Source of the DNA: Calliopsis andreniformis
Lineage: Eukaryota; Arthropoda; Insecta; Hymenoptera; Andrenidae
Reading direction: 5' to 3'
DNA: 64,000 nt
Assembly (NCBI RefSeq): GCF_051401765.1
Contig: NC_135064.1
Coordinates: 27,750,001-27,814,000, forward strand
Shown here: positions 1 to 13,581 of the stretch, piece after piece
Layout: every line of letters begins with the position of its first letter
How positions within the stretch are numbered: the stretch's first letter is position 1
Position numbers and translations under genes: made by a program
Notes under the pieces: model-generated
What the model saw: the letters and a program-made list of their open reading frames with translations, nothing else
The model's database searches: none
Told to the model about the DNA's origin: nothing

Positions 1-1060
1 TCGCACACCAGCTATCGTACCCATCGTCACAAACGATCTTTCCCTTTTCCGACGAGTTCCAGTTGAACGCGGGGCACGAGGCACGTGCGAATTTGACACA
101 TTTTCGTTGCACGAAGAGCATCCCGACGGCATATTTTCGCGTTTCGTCCCCCTCGTCATTCGCGCTCGTCACTCGCGCTCGTCACTCGCGCCCGTCGCTG
201 CTCTCTCTCTCCCGAGCTTTTCACTTCGTTATAACAGTTTGTCCTTTGCCAGTTATTTCCCTCCCACCCTCTCGCGCCACTATTCGTTCCATCCCCCATT
301 CTCCGTTCCCTCTTTCCTCTGTCTGTCTCTCTTCCCTCGCTACACGTATCGCCGTCTCTCCACCTACACCTCCCGCCACCGTCTCTCCGCGCGCACCCCC
401 ATTCTTGTCCCTCAATTTCCTCTCTCCTTCCCCGCCGCCCCGTGTTCGGTCCACTCGCAAACAATGCCGCGGCCGTTCTCGCGCCTCCGTCCTGTTTTCG
501 CTGAATAAATTTAATTTAAATTTTCCTGCCGTTCGGAACGTTTATTAAGTAAATATATCACGTGGGACAGCGGTTTATACATGCGGATATTTTCCGCGGG
601 ACCCTGCGTGCCGTCAGCCCCTATTGCACGTTCCACTCTTTCCTCCCTTCCCCTGGACCGTTGCAATGCACACGTGTGCACGCTGCTGTGTGACGTATGG
701 CCGGGGCGAAACGTCGAAACACGGCACCGATGTTTACGCTATTAATTTATTAAGTTTCATTCTGCTGCTTCCGCCGCGGTCCGATTCCGAGCCGACTCCG
801 AAAAATTGCGGTCGAATTTCATTATTCGACGCCCTCTCCATTTTTGGGGTGCTAACTGTGAGTAATCGAGGGCTTGTATGTAATGTACATGTAGAAGGCA
901 GATTTGCTTTTCTGACAATGCGTTTAGAGGAAGCCTGGGATTTAATTGTGAAACTATTCACAGATAATTCTAAGTATTTATACCATGGGTTTCTAGCAAT
1001 TTCTGTATTGAAGCTTCCTGATTTTATTGTCTATCTAAGCACACAAAATCGTGCAACCCC
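1..1060. other. Non-coding, pyrimidine-rich block then mixed sequence
   Basis: No gene is recognised. About 180-480 is strongly C/T-rich on the plus strand, so it is open in several frames, but the translations are Ser/Pro/Arg-rich low complexity without motifs, and several of these frames have no ATG start. A short minisatellite lies at 152-190. From about 540 the sequence becomes AT-richer and shows nothing further. A 5-prime leader or promoter-proximal tract is possible but cannot be shown. Confidence 0.5.
152..190 (+). repeat. 13-bp minisatellite, 3 copies
   Basis: The unit CTCGTCACTCGCG occurs at 152-164 (one C-to-T change), 165-177 and 178-190, followed by a decayed partial unit. It is CpG-rich and sits at the start of the pyrimidine-rich block. 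It appears to be a simple slippage product. Confidence 0.85.
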
Positions 1061-4000
1061 CATTATATACTCGAATAGAAGACAGTTTGAATAGCCTCTA
1101 TACTCTGATCTTTACCATCCTCAAACAAGTATCTGATTTGAGTAGAACTTTGCGCGCACTTTGTTGACAAAAACTGTAAAACTTTCATTAACGTTAACTT
1201 CGCCTGTATACTCATTACCACGTTCTTGTAACATGGACGTGTAGTGTTACAACGTTCTGGCGACGGTGCATTAATGAAAGTTCGGACAGAACGTCGCAAA
1301 AAGTTTCTTGTGAACCTCGCGTGTGGTTGATACGCGCGTTCGTCTACGTACGACAACATAATACCACCATTAAGCTGTTAGCCGAGGCGTCGAACGTTCC
1401 TGAAATAGCACAGTAGAGAAAGCGAGCGCTAGTCAGACGTACAGTGATAAAGACTAGCGAGAACGGGATAGGTAATATTTGCAGCCATTAGGAAGCAATT
1501 AGCCGAACGTGAGCAACCCTTTCATCTTCAACGAGCTAACTCCGATACTTAACCGGCGAAATATTTAGCGTAACACGAGCCCGCCGATCTTCGCCGCGCA
1601 AAGAGAAAACGAAGTGGTGAACAGGTCCGTGCAGTGGTGGTCAAAGGGGAACTGAGAAATGTTTCTAAACGGGAACTAGATCGATCTCAAGATGCTTTGT
1701 TTCAGCGTAGGGAACCTGGCAAGTAAAAGAGAGCGAAGATTACAAAAGTGACAGACTAACTTTGTTCCTGCAAGTCAGTTGAGATGTTAAGAGTGGGTAG
1801 TCTCGAGAAGAGACTTTCTTTGTTACACGCTAAGTCCGTCCTATAAGCTAGGAAGCACAGCGTTTCCAAGACATTAAGCACAACGCTAGCGACGCAAGAA
1901 AATAAAGAGCGTCGTTTAGAAAATAAAGACTTTCCTCGAAAATACTGTCCAACAATAAAGTTTCATAAGTCCATAAAAGTATCTTATTATAGTAGCTGAC
2001 CGGTAAATTAATAAACCGTCAAAACTTCAAACGCTGGCGAGGAGAGAATACCTACATGATTTTAAGAGAAGGGTTCCAATTTTATCGCCCCAATTCTTTC
2101 CCAGCAGTATCGACTAGGGTGGTCGTACTATTTGCCCATTAAAAGCTTCACGACCTCCGACCCGTGAGGAGAAAACGAGCACTTTTAAAATTCCGTTTGT
2201 AACAGGGCGTAGGGTCGACGGTGCGTGCACGCTATCTCATGCACAGGTGCGACCTGTTCGAAAACTCCAGGACACGTTCGCTGATGTCACAGAGACACAA
2301 TTTACGCCACCCTCCTCCGCGCCCCGTCCCTCTGATCCTGTCCCATCAGGAAAAAGGCCGACCACAGGAAGGAAAAAGAAAGGGATAGAGAGGAAAGAAG
2401 AGAAGCGAAATACACGGTACAGCCGATAAAAGGTCACAAAGGGAGCCGATAGAAATTGCCTCATCATCGGACGACCGGCGAAATAGTAGCCAGGTCCATA
2501 GGAGATTGCACGCGGCCTGGGATTAAACTATTGCAGAATGAATCTTTAACCGCGGCAGTCAGAGGGAACGGGAGAAAGAGAGGGAAAGAGAAAGGAGAGA
2601 GCACTTTCCAGCGGCGACCGAGCCTTTTGATTTGAATGTAAGAGCGATTTTCCGTGCAAGAAGCTTGAAAATGTAAAAGCCATCCGCTCGAGGGTTACCG
2701 AGCCGAGGAAGGAAAGGATAGAGGAGGGAATGGTTGAAGAGGCGGCAATGGGGAAGAGAGAAAGAGGGAGGGCAGGGTGAAGGAGAAGAAGACGGTGGAA
2801 TAGAGGGAGGGTGGATAGGTGGGAGAGAGGGTAGGAGTAACATAATTGCTTTTGCAAAGGAGGTCGCAAATTTACCGTTCACAGTCGGTCAGCGCGGCTG
2901 AAAGTGTCTCCTCGAGCGTGAGCTTTTTAATACGAATCCGAGAACTACTTCTGGTTTTGAAAGCGTCGAAGGAGATCGTTCCCGTTCCCCTTCCCGTTCC
3001 CTTCTTCTTTCCTTTCTATTCACCGTCTTCTCCTCTATGACTCCGTCCTTTCCTCCCTCCCCTCCTTACTTCTTTTCTTCCCCATCCCAAGTTGGCCGCA
3101 CCGCATGGGGCTATACCAATCGCTTCTTCTGCCCTGGCTATCGATTATCGATATTTATTGCCACGCGGTCAGCTGGCCCCACCTATATATCCTCGACACT
3201 AACCGATCAAACCGTAGCCCATACGGTTTTCTAAACAAGTTACAAATTGAGGGACCACCTGCAGCTGTCCGGTCAACGAGACGATCTCTATTCGGCCTCT
3301 GTCTGCGCGGCGAACGACTGATAACGCTGGCTTGGGACGCGTTATCGTGGCCGGGTCCAGCTACTGTCGTCGCTCCGGGTTGTCATCAAATTTTGCATAC
3401 GTCGCTCGTGCATGTAGATGCGTGAGTGATGTGCATAACAATGAGTCTGAAATCACGGAGGTGGCGCAATATTCCGTTAAAAGTTGTTAAGTGAATGAAT
3501 AATGCAACTTTCAGGGGAAATATTGGTTAATGTTTCCTGATCATCGTACAATTATTGACACAAACTTGAACGTACATATCTTCTAAGGTTCTGATGTTAC
3601 ATAGAAGTAATGCATTCGATGTTGAAACCAATTGACAGACCAAGGATATGATATGGCGTTGCTGAGTGTGAAAAATTCTGAATCTTCAAGACACTGATGG
3701 GATTATTCATAGAGACAAGTAACTCGACGTTTCCTTGTCAATACTTGCATTTTCTGTAATGAGAGCAACAGAAAGGGAGGCACATATGAGAAAAATTCTA
3801 TAACTCTGGAAAGAGTATTTTCCGTGTTTCACAGTCGCTCTATTTTTCAGACTCAAACATCTGCTCTAATTTAAAGCAGGATAAATTTCGTTTCCCTTGA
3901 AGAAACAAACCTGTCCTTGTTTAGGATACCTCGCAAATTATGAAAGACAAACAAAATTTCAGTCCCTTGTTTCTGACAGCATTGTTCTGCTCTCTAGGCA

Positions 4001-4790
4001 ACTTCAACAACATCAATATTTACGGAAGCATGCTAATGGTCCCGACGGTCATAACCTACGATACGTGCACGTTAACAATTTCTCAATGACGTGTGTACAT
4101 ATCGATTGCACTCGGGTAATTAATCCTCTGTGAATTCCTATTAAACACGGTAATAGCCAGAGAGAAGAAAGCAACAGTTGCGGGTGTGGGAAACAGCATT
4201 CAGTGACCTGTAGCAGTCAACTGCCTTTGCTCTGACTCCAGCAGTGTACAAGCTTCGCTTGCGAGTAAAATTCTATTCCGTATATGAACGCTATTTCGCG
4301 CAGCGTTATGCATATATAACCCACGCAAACAGAGCACGGTACGTAGAGGAGGACAGAGCAATTTAATGTGCGCCATTCCAGCACAGCTCTAGAGCCTTAA
4401 CCCCACGCAGCTGACTCTAAAATTCACGGCTTACCGTCGCGGGAGGAAAAATGGCCAGCAATCTTTAACCTTGTCAGCAGCTCGTCGCAGTCGCCTAGAG
4501 AAAATGAGCGCAGGTCTCGCAAAAATGAAATCACCGATACGCGAAACATTGTAATGCCGCAGATTTTTCATCGAGACGCTATAGTCGTTCCCCTGCCGCC
4601 CAGGCCCTATGTTTTCGACGTCAAACAACGAGATATGAATGTTTACGAGCGACGGCGTCATAAGAACCGCAATTTACTGTGTGCATTTTGTAAGACGTCA
4701 TGTTCCGTGGTCGGGAAATACTCTAAACCGTACGTCTTGTACGTCGTATTCTAGGGGCTCGTAAATGTGGACGGTTTCTCGGAGGGTGTA
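1061..4790. other. Non-coding stretch with purine and pyrimidine tracts
   Basis: No gene is recognised. 1061-2540 is ordinary mixed sequence. 2550-2850 is purine-rich and 2985-3090 pyrimidine-rich; these are annotated as an inverted repeat. 3430-4790 is AT-rich with no coding signal. A minus-strand open frame at 1063-1359 was inspected and has no recognisable domain. Confidence 0.5.
2781..3037. repeat. Imperfect purine/pyrimidine inverted repeat
   Basis: Left arm 2781-2803 is purine-rich; right arm 3016-3037 is its near reverse complement. The core AGAAGACGGTG (2787-2797) pairs exactly with 3021-3031, and the outer AATAG with CTATT after skipping one base. The arms lie inside longer low-complexity tracts (about 2550-2840 GA-rich, 2985-3085 CT-rich), so part of the match is composition-driven, though the ACGGTG core is not. 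Such tracts can bind GAGA-type factors or form triplex or cruciform DNA; that role is inference. Confidence 0.5.
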
Positions 4791-4797
4791 TAGTGTA

Positions 4798-4850
4798 CAG
4801 CGTGTCGGGAAAACGTTTCGTTTGGTTATCGAATGGTACTCACGATCGCG
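4798..4850 (+). repeat. Dispersed repeat pair, copy 1
   Basis: The 20-bp block at 4798-4817 matches 14666-14685 at 19 of 20 positions in the same orientation. Downstream, ACTCACGATCG (4838-4848) matches 14732-14742 exactly. The part between is shorter here by 26 bp, with residual similarity (GGTT...GAAT). The shared order of two blocks argues against chance. It is probably a fragment of an old dispersed element; no terminal repeats or coding capacity are visible. Confidence 0.55.
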
Positions 4851-7800
4851 CGGAACGTAATATCCGCGTAACGTTTCACGAAACGTGAAACAGAGGAGGA
4901 ACGGACGTTGGGGGTGTCGGCATGCTGTTTCCTGATAATCGTCGGCTCCGACAGCCACGACGGCATGCTTCTTTCGCCCAGCAACTTGCTCGGAAGAGCA
5001 TTTCACCCGTTATTTGCGAAGTTTCAACCTCGTTCCACGGCTAGTTTTCCTGCTATTTAATCAGAGAGTTTTCAACTCGATAATAATAATGATGTTACTC
5101 TGATTTTATCCGTCGAGTCTGTGTTGGGTTACTTTGACGGAGACAGACGTCGCAATTGGAGCTAGAGGTGACAACTTCGAGGAATGTAGAAGAATTTAGG
5201 GGTATTCAAATTCGTATGAAATGTGTTTTAGCGTTTCAAAGCTATAAAAAACGTAATTTCATGAATATTGATATGAACGAGTTCATACCCAAATCAAGAG
5301 TACTTGTGAAGTTTCATTTAACTGCACGCAAAGATGAACCCCTCGAAAGTAAAATTACGTAAACGATATATTACGCATAAGAAATTCTCAAAACAAACGT
5401 CACGATAAATATGCGCGCGTTTAACATGCAAAAACACTTGGTACCAGGCAACATGTTTGCTAATGGAAACCCTTCGGCCGTCTCTTCCCCTCTTCATCTG
5501 TGTTCTAAACGAATGCAGAAGAAAGACGATAATGAGGAAGAATAACTACGTTTACCTCTGCCAGGCTGCCGTATCCGTAAACACAGCATTCGAGTTTTAT
5601 GAAAGCGTCGGATGAAAACAAGTTTAAAGAACCCGGACAGTCTGGCCAATAGACAAACAACAACTCTCGCTGCAAGCTCGATTTAAATGGATTGCACTGT
5701 TGCCGACGAAAAATTTCACTCAATTCTTCGGGTACGAGCGAAACACGATGTTCAGGTCATCGAGTTGAAAAGCTGTTAAAATAATAACCGTGAGTTTCGA
5801 GCTGCGATTGAAAACGTCGATCGGCGAGGGAAAAAACGCTGATAAAGAAGAACTAAACGAATTTTGACTGGGTTGAGGCGGCTCGTTATTCGTGTTCTCG
5901 ACGGTCAGTACTTGGAGGGCAAAGACCGCCATATTGGCGAGGTCGAAGCTACTCTGTGAGACCGTGGCCTCCAGAGACCGATGGGGTCTTCGATAATTGA
6001 CTCTGTCTTCGGCTACGGGCTTCGTTTCCGAGGCACCTAATTTATTTCCCCTACGTGGTACCGCGTATATTTTTCGCGCTTGCCTCCGCTAGCGAGTCTG
6101 GCCAGGGGGAAAAGATATCGCTGGACACGGTCTTCGACTGTAAATTGGACCCGACCGATTCGTGTTCCGGTATCGGTGTACACGCCGTGCTTTTCATGGC
6201 ACGGAATTACCGTCCTTTCGATCGTTTTGGCCTTCCGTTCCGAAGGGGAAGGGCAATTTCGTGTTTCTTTTGTCGACTACACAATTTCGTAGGCTATAGA
6301 GACGAAGGCAATATAAACGAATGGCCAGAGTGATTCTTACGAAGTGATCGATGCGATTATCTCCTGGGTTCGAAGGCACAGTAGAAAAAGTTTGTGTACA
6401 GAGGATTGCAGGTTCAAGAAGAAATCTCTGGATAAAGGTTTCCATTTAGAACTGCAATCCATTTCGTTATGGATTTCCTCCTTTTGACTACGAAAATGAT
6501 ATTGACATAGAAATATTATCTTTATCTATAGAATAATTCAGATAATTCAAGAGTATCCTTTTTCATTCAAAAAACAGGAATTAATAACTTCATCAATATC
6601 GAACAATAATAGAGAATTTCCTAAAACCGACTTCCCTCGGATGCTCGACTTGTAGTGGACACCTTTGGAATCGGTTTTCAGAGAAAACTGCGGTCATTGG
6701 TGATGCAGTGCGATTTAAAGGCTCGAATGCCAGGCAGAAGCCAAGTTATCTATCGAATTTCACTGACTAGTGGTTGATCCTGACCACTGGAGCTGATTGT
6801 AACTGGAGAAGCCTGATGTGGTGTCAAACAGACGTTGGCGAAACAAAAGACAAACATTATTTCTAATTCCTTGTTTCATGTGCCAAAATATGAATGTAAT
6901 TACACTATAAAAAATCGTCGATGATTTTATTTTTAGCATAATCATATTTATTTCAGTTCACATAGAACATTCCATTTCTGATATGACTCATCTCAAGTTC
7001 GATTCGAGTTTTGTACGTTTTCCATGAAAGTTTTATAGAAGTCCACGTATCGAACTGCAACATATACACTGTCAATAACGATTGTCTCGCGCAAACGACA
7101 CCATCTTGTAATGGAACATGCAGTTGTTTATAATGCCTCGATATATATGTTCTACGGGTAACCGCTTAACGGATACTTTTACCGAGAATAAAAAAATACA
7201 GAGGCACGGAATAAGAACACGCAACCGAACAATATTGCATATTGTCGCGTGCATTGTGGCAATGCGTTTTAGTACAGAGAAGATTGACGAGGCTTGCCGA
7301 CGAGCAGCATTGACCTGATAACTTTTAAACAGACACTAACAAATGTGTTTTCCCTAAGAATTTAAAGGTACCATTCTCAAACTTACTTCTGATAATGGGC
7401 TAGAATTTAAGGAGATCTGGATTGAATAAAATTGAAGGCATAACTGACAATGGTAAGTAGATATAAACTCATAAAGAGAACCTTATTTAGAATTGCAAAT
7501 ATTGTACAGAATCTGTGATAAAGACTTTGAATTGTCTAGCGCTAATATAAAATAAAATAAAATAGAACTAGTAAATAGTAAGTATTGCAAGTAAAGTTCG
7601 CTACGAAATTGATCCCATATGTGAACTGAATCTAAATTCAAGTAAAATATCTCCCTTCCATCTCGAAAGAAATTCACGCTTGAAAATCCAAAAAAAAGAA
7701 AAAAAAAACGTAGAAGGCAGCATACGAGAACGTGTGAACGCGAGTCTCATTACAGCACGTGGCCCTGACAGTTTACCCTCTGGTGCCGCCATTATATATT

Positions 7801-7948
7801 TAAAGTGCATCCGTGCAGCTATGCAAACAGGTCGGCAAAGTGGGCCACCGATCAAGCTACTTCTTATCTGATTTCAGAGCGGCGGCATCGTTCGTTACCG
7901 CGGACTCAGTCCCGTCCGCCCTGCGGGCGATCCCAAAGCTGCCAGTGT

Positions 7949-7970
7949 CTCTCCCTCTCCCTCTCTCTCT
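7949..7970 (+). repeat. CT microsatellite
   Basis: A run of CT and CCT units within the CpG-rich block at 7870-8400. The minus strand reads as GAGAG, a potential GAGA-factor site. Short and imperfect. Confidence 0.7.
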
Positions 7971-10900
7971 CACTGGAGATTTTTCACCCCGAAGAATTAT
8001 TCACGGTCGTTCACCGTGTCGAGGCTCAGAAAACATTGACAACGCGGCAAACGTCGGTCGAGATTCGCGCAAAAAACGTTATTATTAAATTTCCTGAATT
8101 CGGTGACGACCACCCTCCGAATGAATGTCGTCGACGGCGAGGCGGACGTTTCGTGTCGATCAATCACCGAAACGGGGCCGGAATTTTAAACCGTTCGCCG
8201 TGTAGCAGACAGAGGGGAAAAAAAGGATCGTGCTCGTGCATACGTAAAGTCGCGGCTCGCTCGAAACGAGACGCCGAGGATCTGTCGACGAAACACCCGA
8301 TAGAGTCTTCCTCCTCGGGGGCTGATCCGCGTAGCGGCGGATTCTATCGGGCCGCACCCCTTTAGCCCCGATTACTCTCGCAGCTGCACTCGACTTCGAC
8401 ACGGAAACGCTTTTTCCTTGATAAATTTAATTTACATCGACTTAACTCGCTGGGACCGACGAGTAACCTGCCGCATTAATCGTTAACGACTACTTTCGAA
8501 ATACCTCCGCCCACTAGGCGAACCTGTACTCCCAACGATATCGATTCGATAAACGAGAGTGATCTCAACGACGGATCTAATAGATTGCAATAAATGCTAC
8601 TCAACTCTGACGCGAAGATATTGCTTTACGACTCTATTTTGCGGTCTTATGCTCCGTAATGCAGTTGAAATTTATCAGTATCCCACTTTGAAAATTGTTA
8701 AAGTCGTATGCAGTTCTTGAGTCCTGTTAATGTAAGTGAAGACTATTTCCAAAAAATTGTAGCGTACATCAAATTAGGGAGTACATCCTTTAATTCCCTG
8801 TATAAGACATTAACCTTAATCCTCAACCCGAAATAATTTCTCTTCAAACTTGTGCTCATCCACGTGAATATTACAGCACAATTTCCTTGTAAGCGTTTTA
8901 CACGTCACAAACCAATTTCCATCACGTTTACGCGTCCTCCGTGTGACAAGAACACCTTCCTGAGTCATTTCTGTCGCCGCTCGCGATTCTGTAGCGTTCG
9001 AGCGTTACCGATTTTAAAGCTCCCTATATTTTATTTTCCGTGAATTCGTTTCCCGTGGAAGGTTGTTCTCTGATTTTACGGTCGCATGTTCGCTTTTTCC
9101 TTCGCGAATTACCCGCTGCGTTTTATCGTTCCCAGCCGCGTGTCTCTCGCTCGAAGTTCAAACAACGCCTCGACGGCCGATCGTTTACCGATACATTTAG
9201 CGAAGCAACGCGAGTTGGAAGCGTCCATGCTCGCCTCCGGTAATTGCGTCATCGTCGTTCAATCTCGCCTCCGCGCGCGAGAAATTCCTGGGAACGGTCA
9301 ATTTCTCAAACATAATGCGCGATATCGCGTTAATCGAATCAATCGTGATCGAATGAAGCATGTCCACGACCATCCGTGGAATATTAATGAGATTTTTCAG
9401 CGTGATCAGCGAACAGTGAAATTTGATGTAGCGTATGCAACACGGCCATCGAGAATGGACGATGAAAAGTTGGGGCCAAGCGAATGCCGATCAAAATTTA
9501 CACAGTTCTACTCGTTTAGTAACAGATGTGTTTGTGTCAAGTTGGGAGGAATAGAAACATCGTGAGAGATGGTCAGGAAACATTTTAAGTGTAGTAAGTA
9601 GTATGATTAGAGTTTCTCGAGAGTTGCCAAAAATTATGTCAAATATTTGAAAATTGATTTCTTACAGTCAACAGCTCATGATTTTGGTGGGGAGGAAATA
9701 ATTGGCTCCTTTCGACGCTATATATTTCCATGAAGCTTATATAAATATATCGTACAATACGTTACTCTGAGAAGGTAATAACTATTTCGATATAGCTACC
9801 AGAGAACTGGCTGCGTCAAATCGGAAATTGAAAGTAATTTTCAGCATAAGTCAAGCAAAACAGATTCAATTAACGATAAAACGATGTTTCGTTTAGCTTC
9901 GTTAAATGATAATTAGTAGTCGCATGCAAAGATTCCGAAAAACGTATTGCTTAGAAAGGGAAAAATCTGTTAAGCTAATAGCTTAGCGCTAGTAAAGCTA
10001 AAAAAAAATAACTCAGAAAACAATAGCGAGTTACGACAACAATCTGATTATCAACTCGACAAAAAGCCTCTCCTATATTCAGAACAATGCACTGATTTAA
10101 GTAAGAAACGTCACAAACAGCCACATCATTTTTCGTATAATTTATACTTTCGAATGACAAACTCTTTTATATCTAGTACTTTCGATAATATTTGCACCAG
10201 GAAATTCAAACGAATAAATTGAAAAACAGGAGCTTCTTTGCACAATAGCTCACTGATGATTAAAGAAACTCGATCCCAAATTGATATTCACTCCTTCCCC
10301 AGATTCTCCTCCACCCCCGCCCGATTTTACCTTTACACGCAACAAAGGTTCCAGTCTCATCGGCTTTAATCCACGGCGTTGCATTTGCACAGCACGGCAT
10401 TGGCATGATATGTATCGCTGTGGCATAATAATACGCGAAATTAAAATACCTAGTGAACAGCCAAACGAAACGGAAATGAAAGAACATTTTCAGTTGTACG
10501 CGTGTTTCCACGTTGGTACCACGACTACGTATTTAAACGCGCTTCATTAAATCCTAACCAGCCACGACAGAGCTCATATTCCGGACGATGGAAGGCACAG
10601 ATTAAATGCGTTCCCAGCGATTCGTACCGGGTAGAAGCTGGTCTACCGTCGTGCTCGAAGCGTATTAATGCGCGATGGACGTGGCTTATTTTCCACGACG
10701 GAACTTTTATTTGTTCTACTAACCCTCAGCCATTAGATGAATCAGAAAATAACTATAATGCACGTGTGTAGACGCATGGACGTCGCGCAACGTTTAGAAA
10801 CTTCTTCCCTCATGCAATTACGTCCCCCGGACGCTCGACTCGTACTTTACGGCGGTTCGCCGCTTTTTACCGGCATTTTCAAAACAGGAAGCATAAAGTT

Positions 10901-11031
10901 TTCATAATAACGCATCCTCTTCGCTGGATAGGGAGACCCAATCGCCATAGGATGCACACAAGGGTCTGCTTACAAAGGTTCATCGTTTTTACCTGCTTCA
11001 GCCGCATCTACACGGAACAGCGAACACTCGA

Positions 11032-11045
11032 GCGCGCGCGCGCGC
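11032..11045. repeat. (GC)7 alternating purine-pyrimidine run
   Basis: Fourteen bases of uninterrupted GC alternation followed by CACGCG. Such runs can adopt Z-DNA. It lies in AT-balanced surroundings and is not part of a larger repeat. Confidence 0.85.
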
Positions 11046-12359
11046 ACGCGCCCCACCGTCAACCCTTTCCCCTATACGCGGGGGTTAATTTTAGAGATTC
11101 TCCTCATTCAAAGGACACGCTGAACGGCTTTGGACACTTTTTGTCATGCACACAGAAAAGGGGTAATTACCGACTTGTTTCGCTGTAAATAGTACGCGTA
11201 ACTGGTTTTAACGTCGCTCGAGTTGTATTTTCGATCGGGATGCTGTTAAATTAAACCGCCCCTATACTCTACCTACTTCTTTTTTCGTCCAAGGCGCTGG
11301 AATATATGAATTTTGAAGTGAATGTGTTTGCGATTTGCGGACAAGAGATACGATGCAAGAGGGTACTACTGTGTGAAGTAAAGGAATAAATAGGAGACTA
11401 CATATTTGAAATAAGATAGACAATTAAAATTTGAATAATTCTTCTTAAAAGACACGACAATCCTACATTCTAAATCAAGAGAAAACAAATGTTTTATCGT
11501 TCTTGGTTTCTGCATTTTGTTATTCTATTTTTTTTAGAGCGATTAAATCCTACTGCACCCCCATATCCTTTTAACCACTTTGAATATAGAGATACCTATA
11601 ACAACCCCACTTGTTTACCTCTTTCGCACCGCGGTGTGTAAAAAATTCCTGCACCGAACTCCTGCAATATTCCCCACATTTTTATACATGTTTCATTGCG
11701 TTCGCCATTCAAGCATGAGTTTCTCAAATTAAAAATTGAAAGCGATGCATACAGGGTTAACTACTACGCACGAAAAATATTTTGGGAATTCGTGCACTGT
11801 TGCGTGGAATTTCAACCAGAAACGCAGAAACGCGACAAAGCAGAATAAAAAAAGTACGCCTACCCTCCGCCGTTCGTTACGCAACTACGCGAAATCTCGC
11901 AAAATCATTAAAAAACGGGCGGTGATTTTAAAACTTTTCGGTAACCAGGCAACCTCTGGTTATTACAGTGTAACCGTGTCGGAGGTGAAGCCACCCCCGC
12001 GTTAGGGTGCTTCGATTTGCCGCAGCATGCTCGATCTGCATACCCGTAAACGATTAATGACTTTACTCGAGTGCCATCCTTCGACGACTACGCGCTATTT
12101 GCAAGCATCACTCCCTCTTGCCTCAAAATTGCGCATTTTTTGCACATGCGAACCAAATTTACGCATCATGCATTTAAGCTTTCAGACCAGGAAACGCTCC
12201 GCCATGAAAAATTAATTTAATTAGCAACAGGATTAGTGACAAAATTTAAAGAAGAGGGAGAATTAGAAAAATTAGGTACTACATAAATGGCATGAGAGTT
12301 TTCGTAATGGAATATTAAAAACTTAAGTATTTTTTCTATATATGATTTTACGATTGAAA

Positions 12360-12690
12360 ATTCGAAATGAGTGTCGATCACATTGAGTTAAGTTAAGCCA
12401 GTTAACCCAGATCTGACACGAATAAAGTCCAGCAGTGGCTAGATTATGACTAGATTGAAGTGAATTGTGTTGAGAGTAGATTGAATTATGTCTTGCTCGA
12501 GCTTGACTTGGGTCTGGCTTAGGTTTGGATTAGATCTGGTTTGTAACGCGGTTATGTTTGTTTAGGCTGAGGTGGATCTAGATCATGGCTTACTTAGATT
12601 TTGATTAGCTTGCATTAGATCTGGTTAACAGTGGCTTAGCCGTGGTTAATGTTTCCAGCAGGGGCTAAATTAGACCTAAATTAAGTATGA
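12360..12690 (+). repeat. G/T-rich cryptic simple repeat
   Basis: The plus strand is enriched for scrambled units such as TTAGATCTGGTT (12530-12541 and again 12615-12626), TGGCTTAG, GACTAGATT and GGTTAA. No fixed period is visible, so this is cryptic simplicity rather than a clean tandem array. There is no open frame of interest. The composition changes abruptly on both sides. Confidence 0.55.
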
Positions 12691-13581
12691 ATTACGCTTG
12701 CTCTCTCATAAATTTTATCAGTTCAGTAGATCCTTAGATGGTCTAATAAAAGAACCTATTGGTCACTTTCAATCATAATATCCTTTATAGCTCTACGGGT
12801 GGAATTGAATTACGAAGATTAACCCCTAATGAGTCGCAGAGACTTGGCGACTATCCGAAGGCTAGTGGATTTCGCGTCGGACTTGGAGCATGACGCAGAT
12901 TATAATGAATGCGGTCCAACTTTTAATTACGTATGACAGACGCTTGAAATATTGCACTTAGAGAAAAGAAGAAGAGGAGGATCCTACGAGCAAGTTGATA
13001 GTTCAATTCATTAGCGCGGTCGTTCGGCAAACAAAAGATCGAAGTCTACTTCAACAAACCAATCGTCAGCTTCTTTTTCTCCTCTCCGCTGACAGAAGTG
13101 GCGCTCGCCCTTCCGCCGTTCCATTTCGCGTTGCCTTCGACTCTTAATTTCGTGTCAGGGAGCCGAGTGACCAGTTTCCTTCCATTCCACGAGCTCTCGG
13201 CGTGTGCAGGGAAGGCTCCGAAAACATTGCTCTCGACACGACAATTTTTGCGATCTCTACTCTGGCGCCTTGCAAATTCACTCGTTCTACTTCGCATCGA
13301 CGACGTCGCTCGACTCGCAAAAAGCGTCTCTCTTCGAGACCACCGACAACACGCGATGGGAACTTCCCATTCCGAAAGCAACATTTACTTTTTACTATAA
13401 AATAGACGGTCCCGGTTTCCATTGAGTTTCGAACTGCCTCGACTCGCCGGAAGTGTCTCCAGCGGTCTCGAGCCGAGGCAAGCGATCGCGGTAGTGTGTT
13501 TACCCGCCGGGTGGTATGCTCCACTTGCATAATACGGCAAAAGAAATGTAACGAAAGAGAATTCGACTGAGGCGGATCGGC

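Larger units (their letters stand above)
4860..12350. other. Non-coding stretch, alternating AT-rich and CpG-rich blocks
   Basis: No gene is recognised. CpG-rich blocks at about 7870-8400, 9000-9330 and 10530-10900 carry longer random open frames without domains. The block at 7870 begins after an acceptor-like TGATTTCAG and contains a CT run (7949-7970), so a non-coding 5-prime exon is conceivable but unsupported. 5050-7860, 9560-10480 and 11210-12350 are AT-rich with no recognisable element. A (GC)7 run lies at 11032-11045. Confidence 0.45.

Noticed and set aside
1063..1359. Minus-strand 98-codon frame considered as a transposase helix-turn-helix remnant
   Set aside because: No catalytic motif or alignable family signature could be identified.
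4873..4891. GTTTCACG/CGTGAAAC hairpin with 3-base loop
   Set aside because: Several 8-bp stems of this kind are expected by chance in 64 kb.
7246..7263. GTGCATTGT, resembling the miR-33 seed
   Set aside because: The match ends after nine bases and the local 6-bp palindrome is not a precursor.
7805..8365. 186-codon plus-strand open frame in a CpG-rich block
   Set aside because: Passes through a CT microsatellite, no domain is visible, and a second frame is equally open over part of it.
12360..12690. Interstitial telomere (TTAGG) array
   Set aside because: Only scattered TTAGG-like words occur; no tandem TTAGG units are present.
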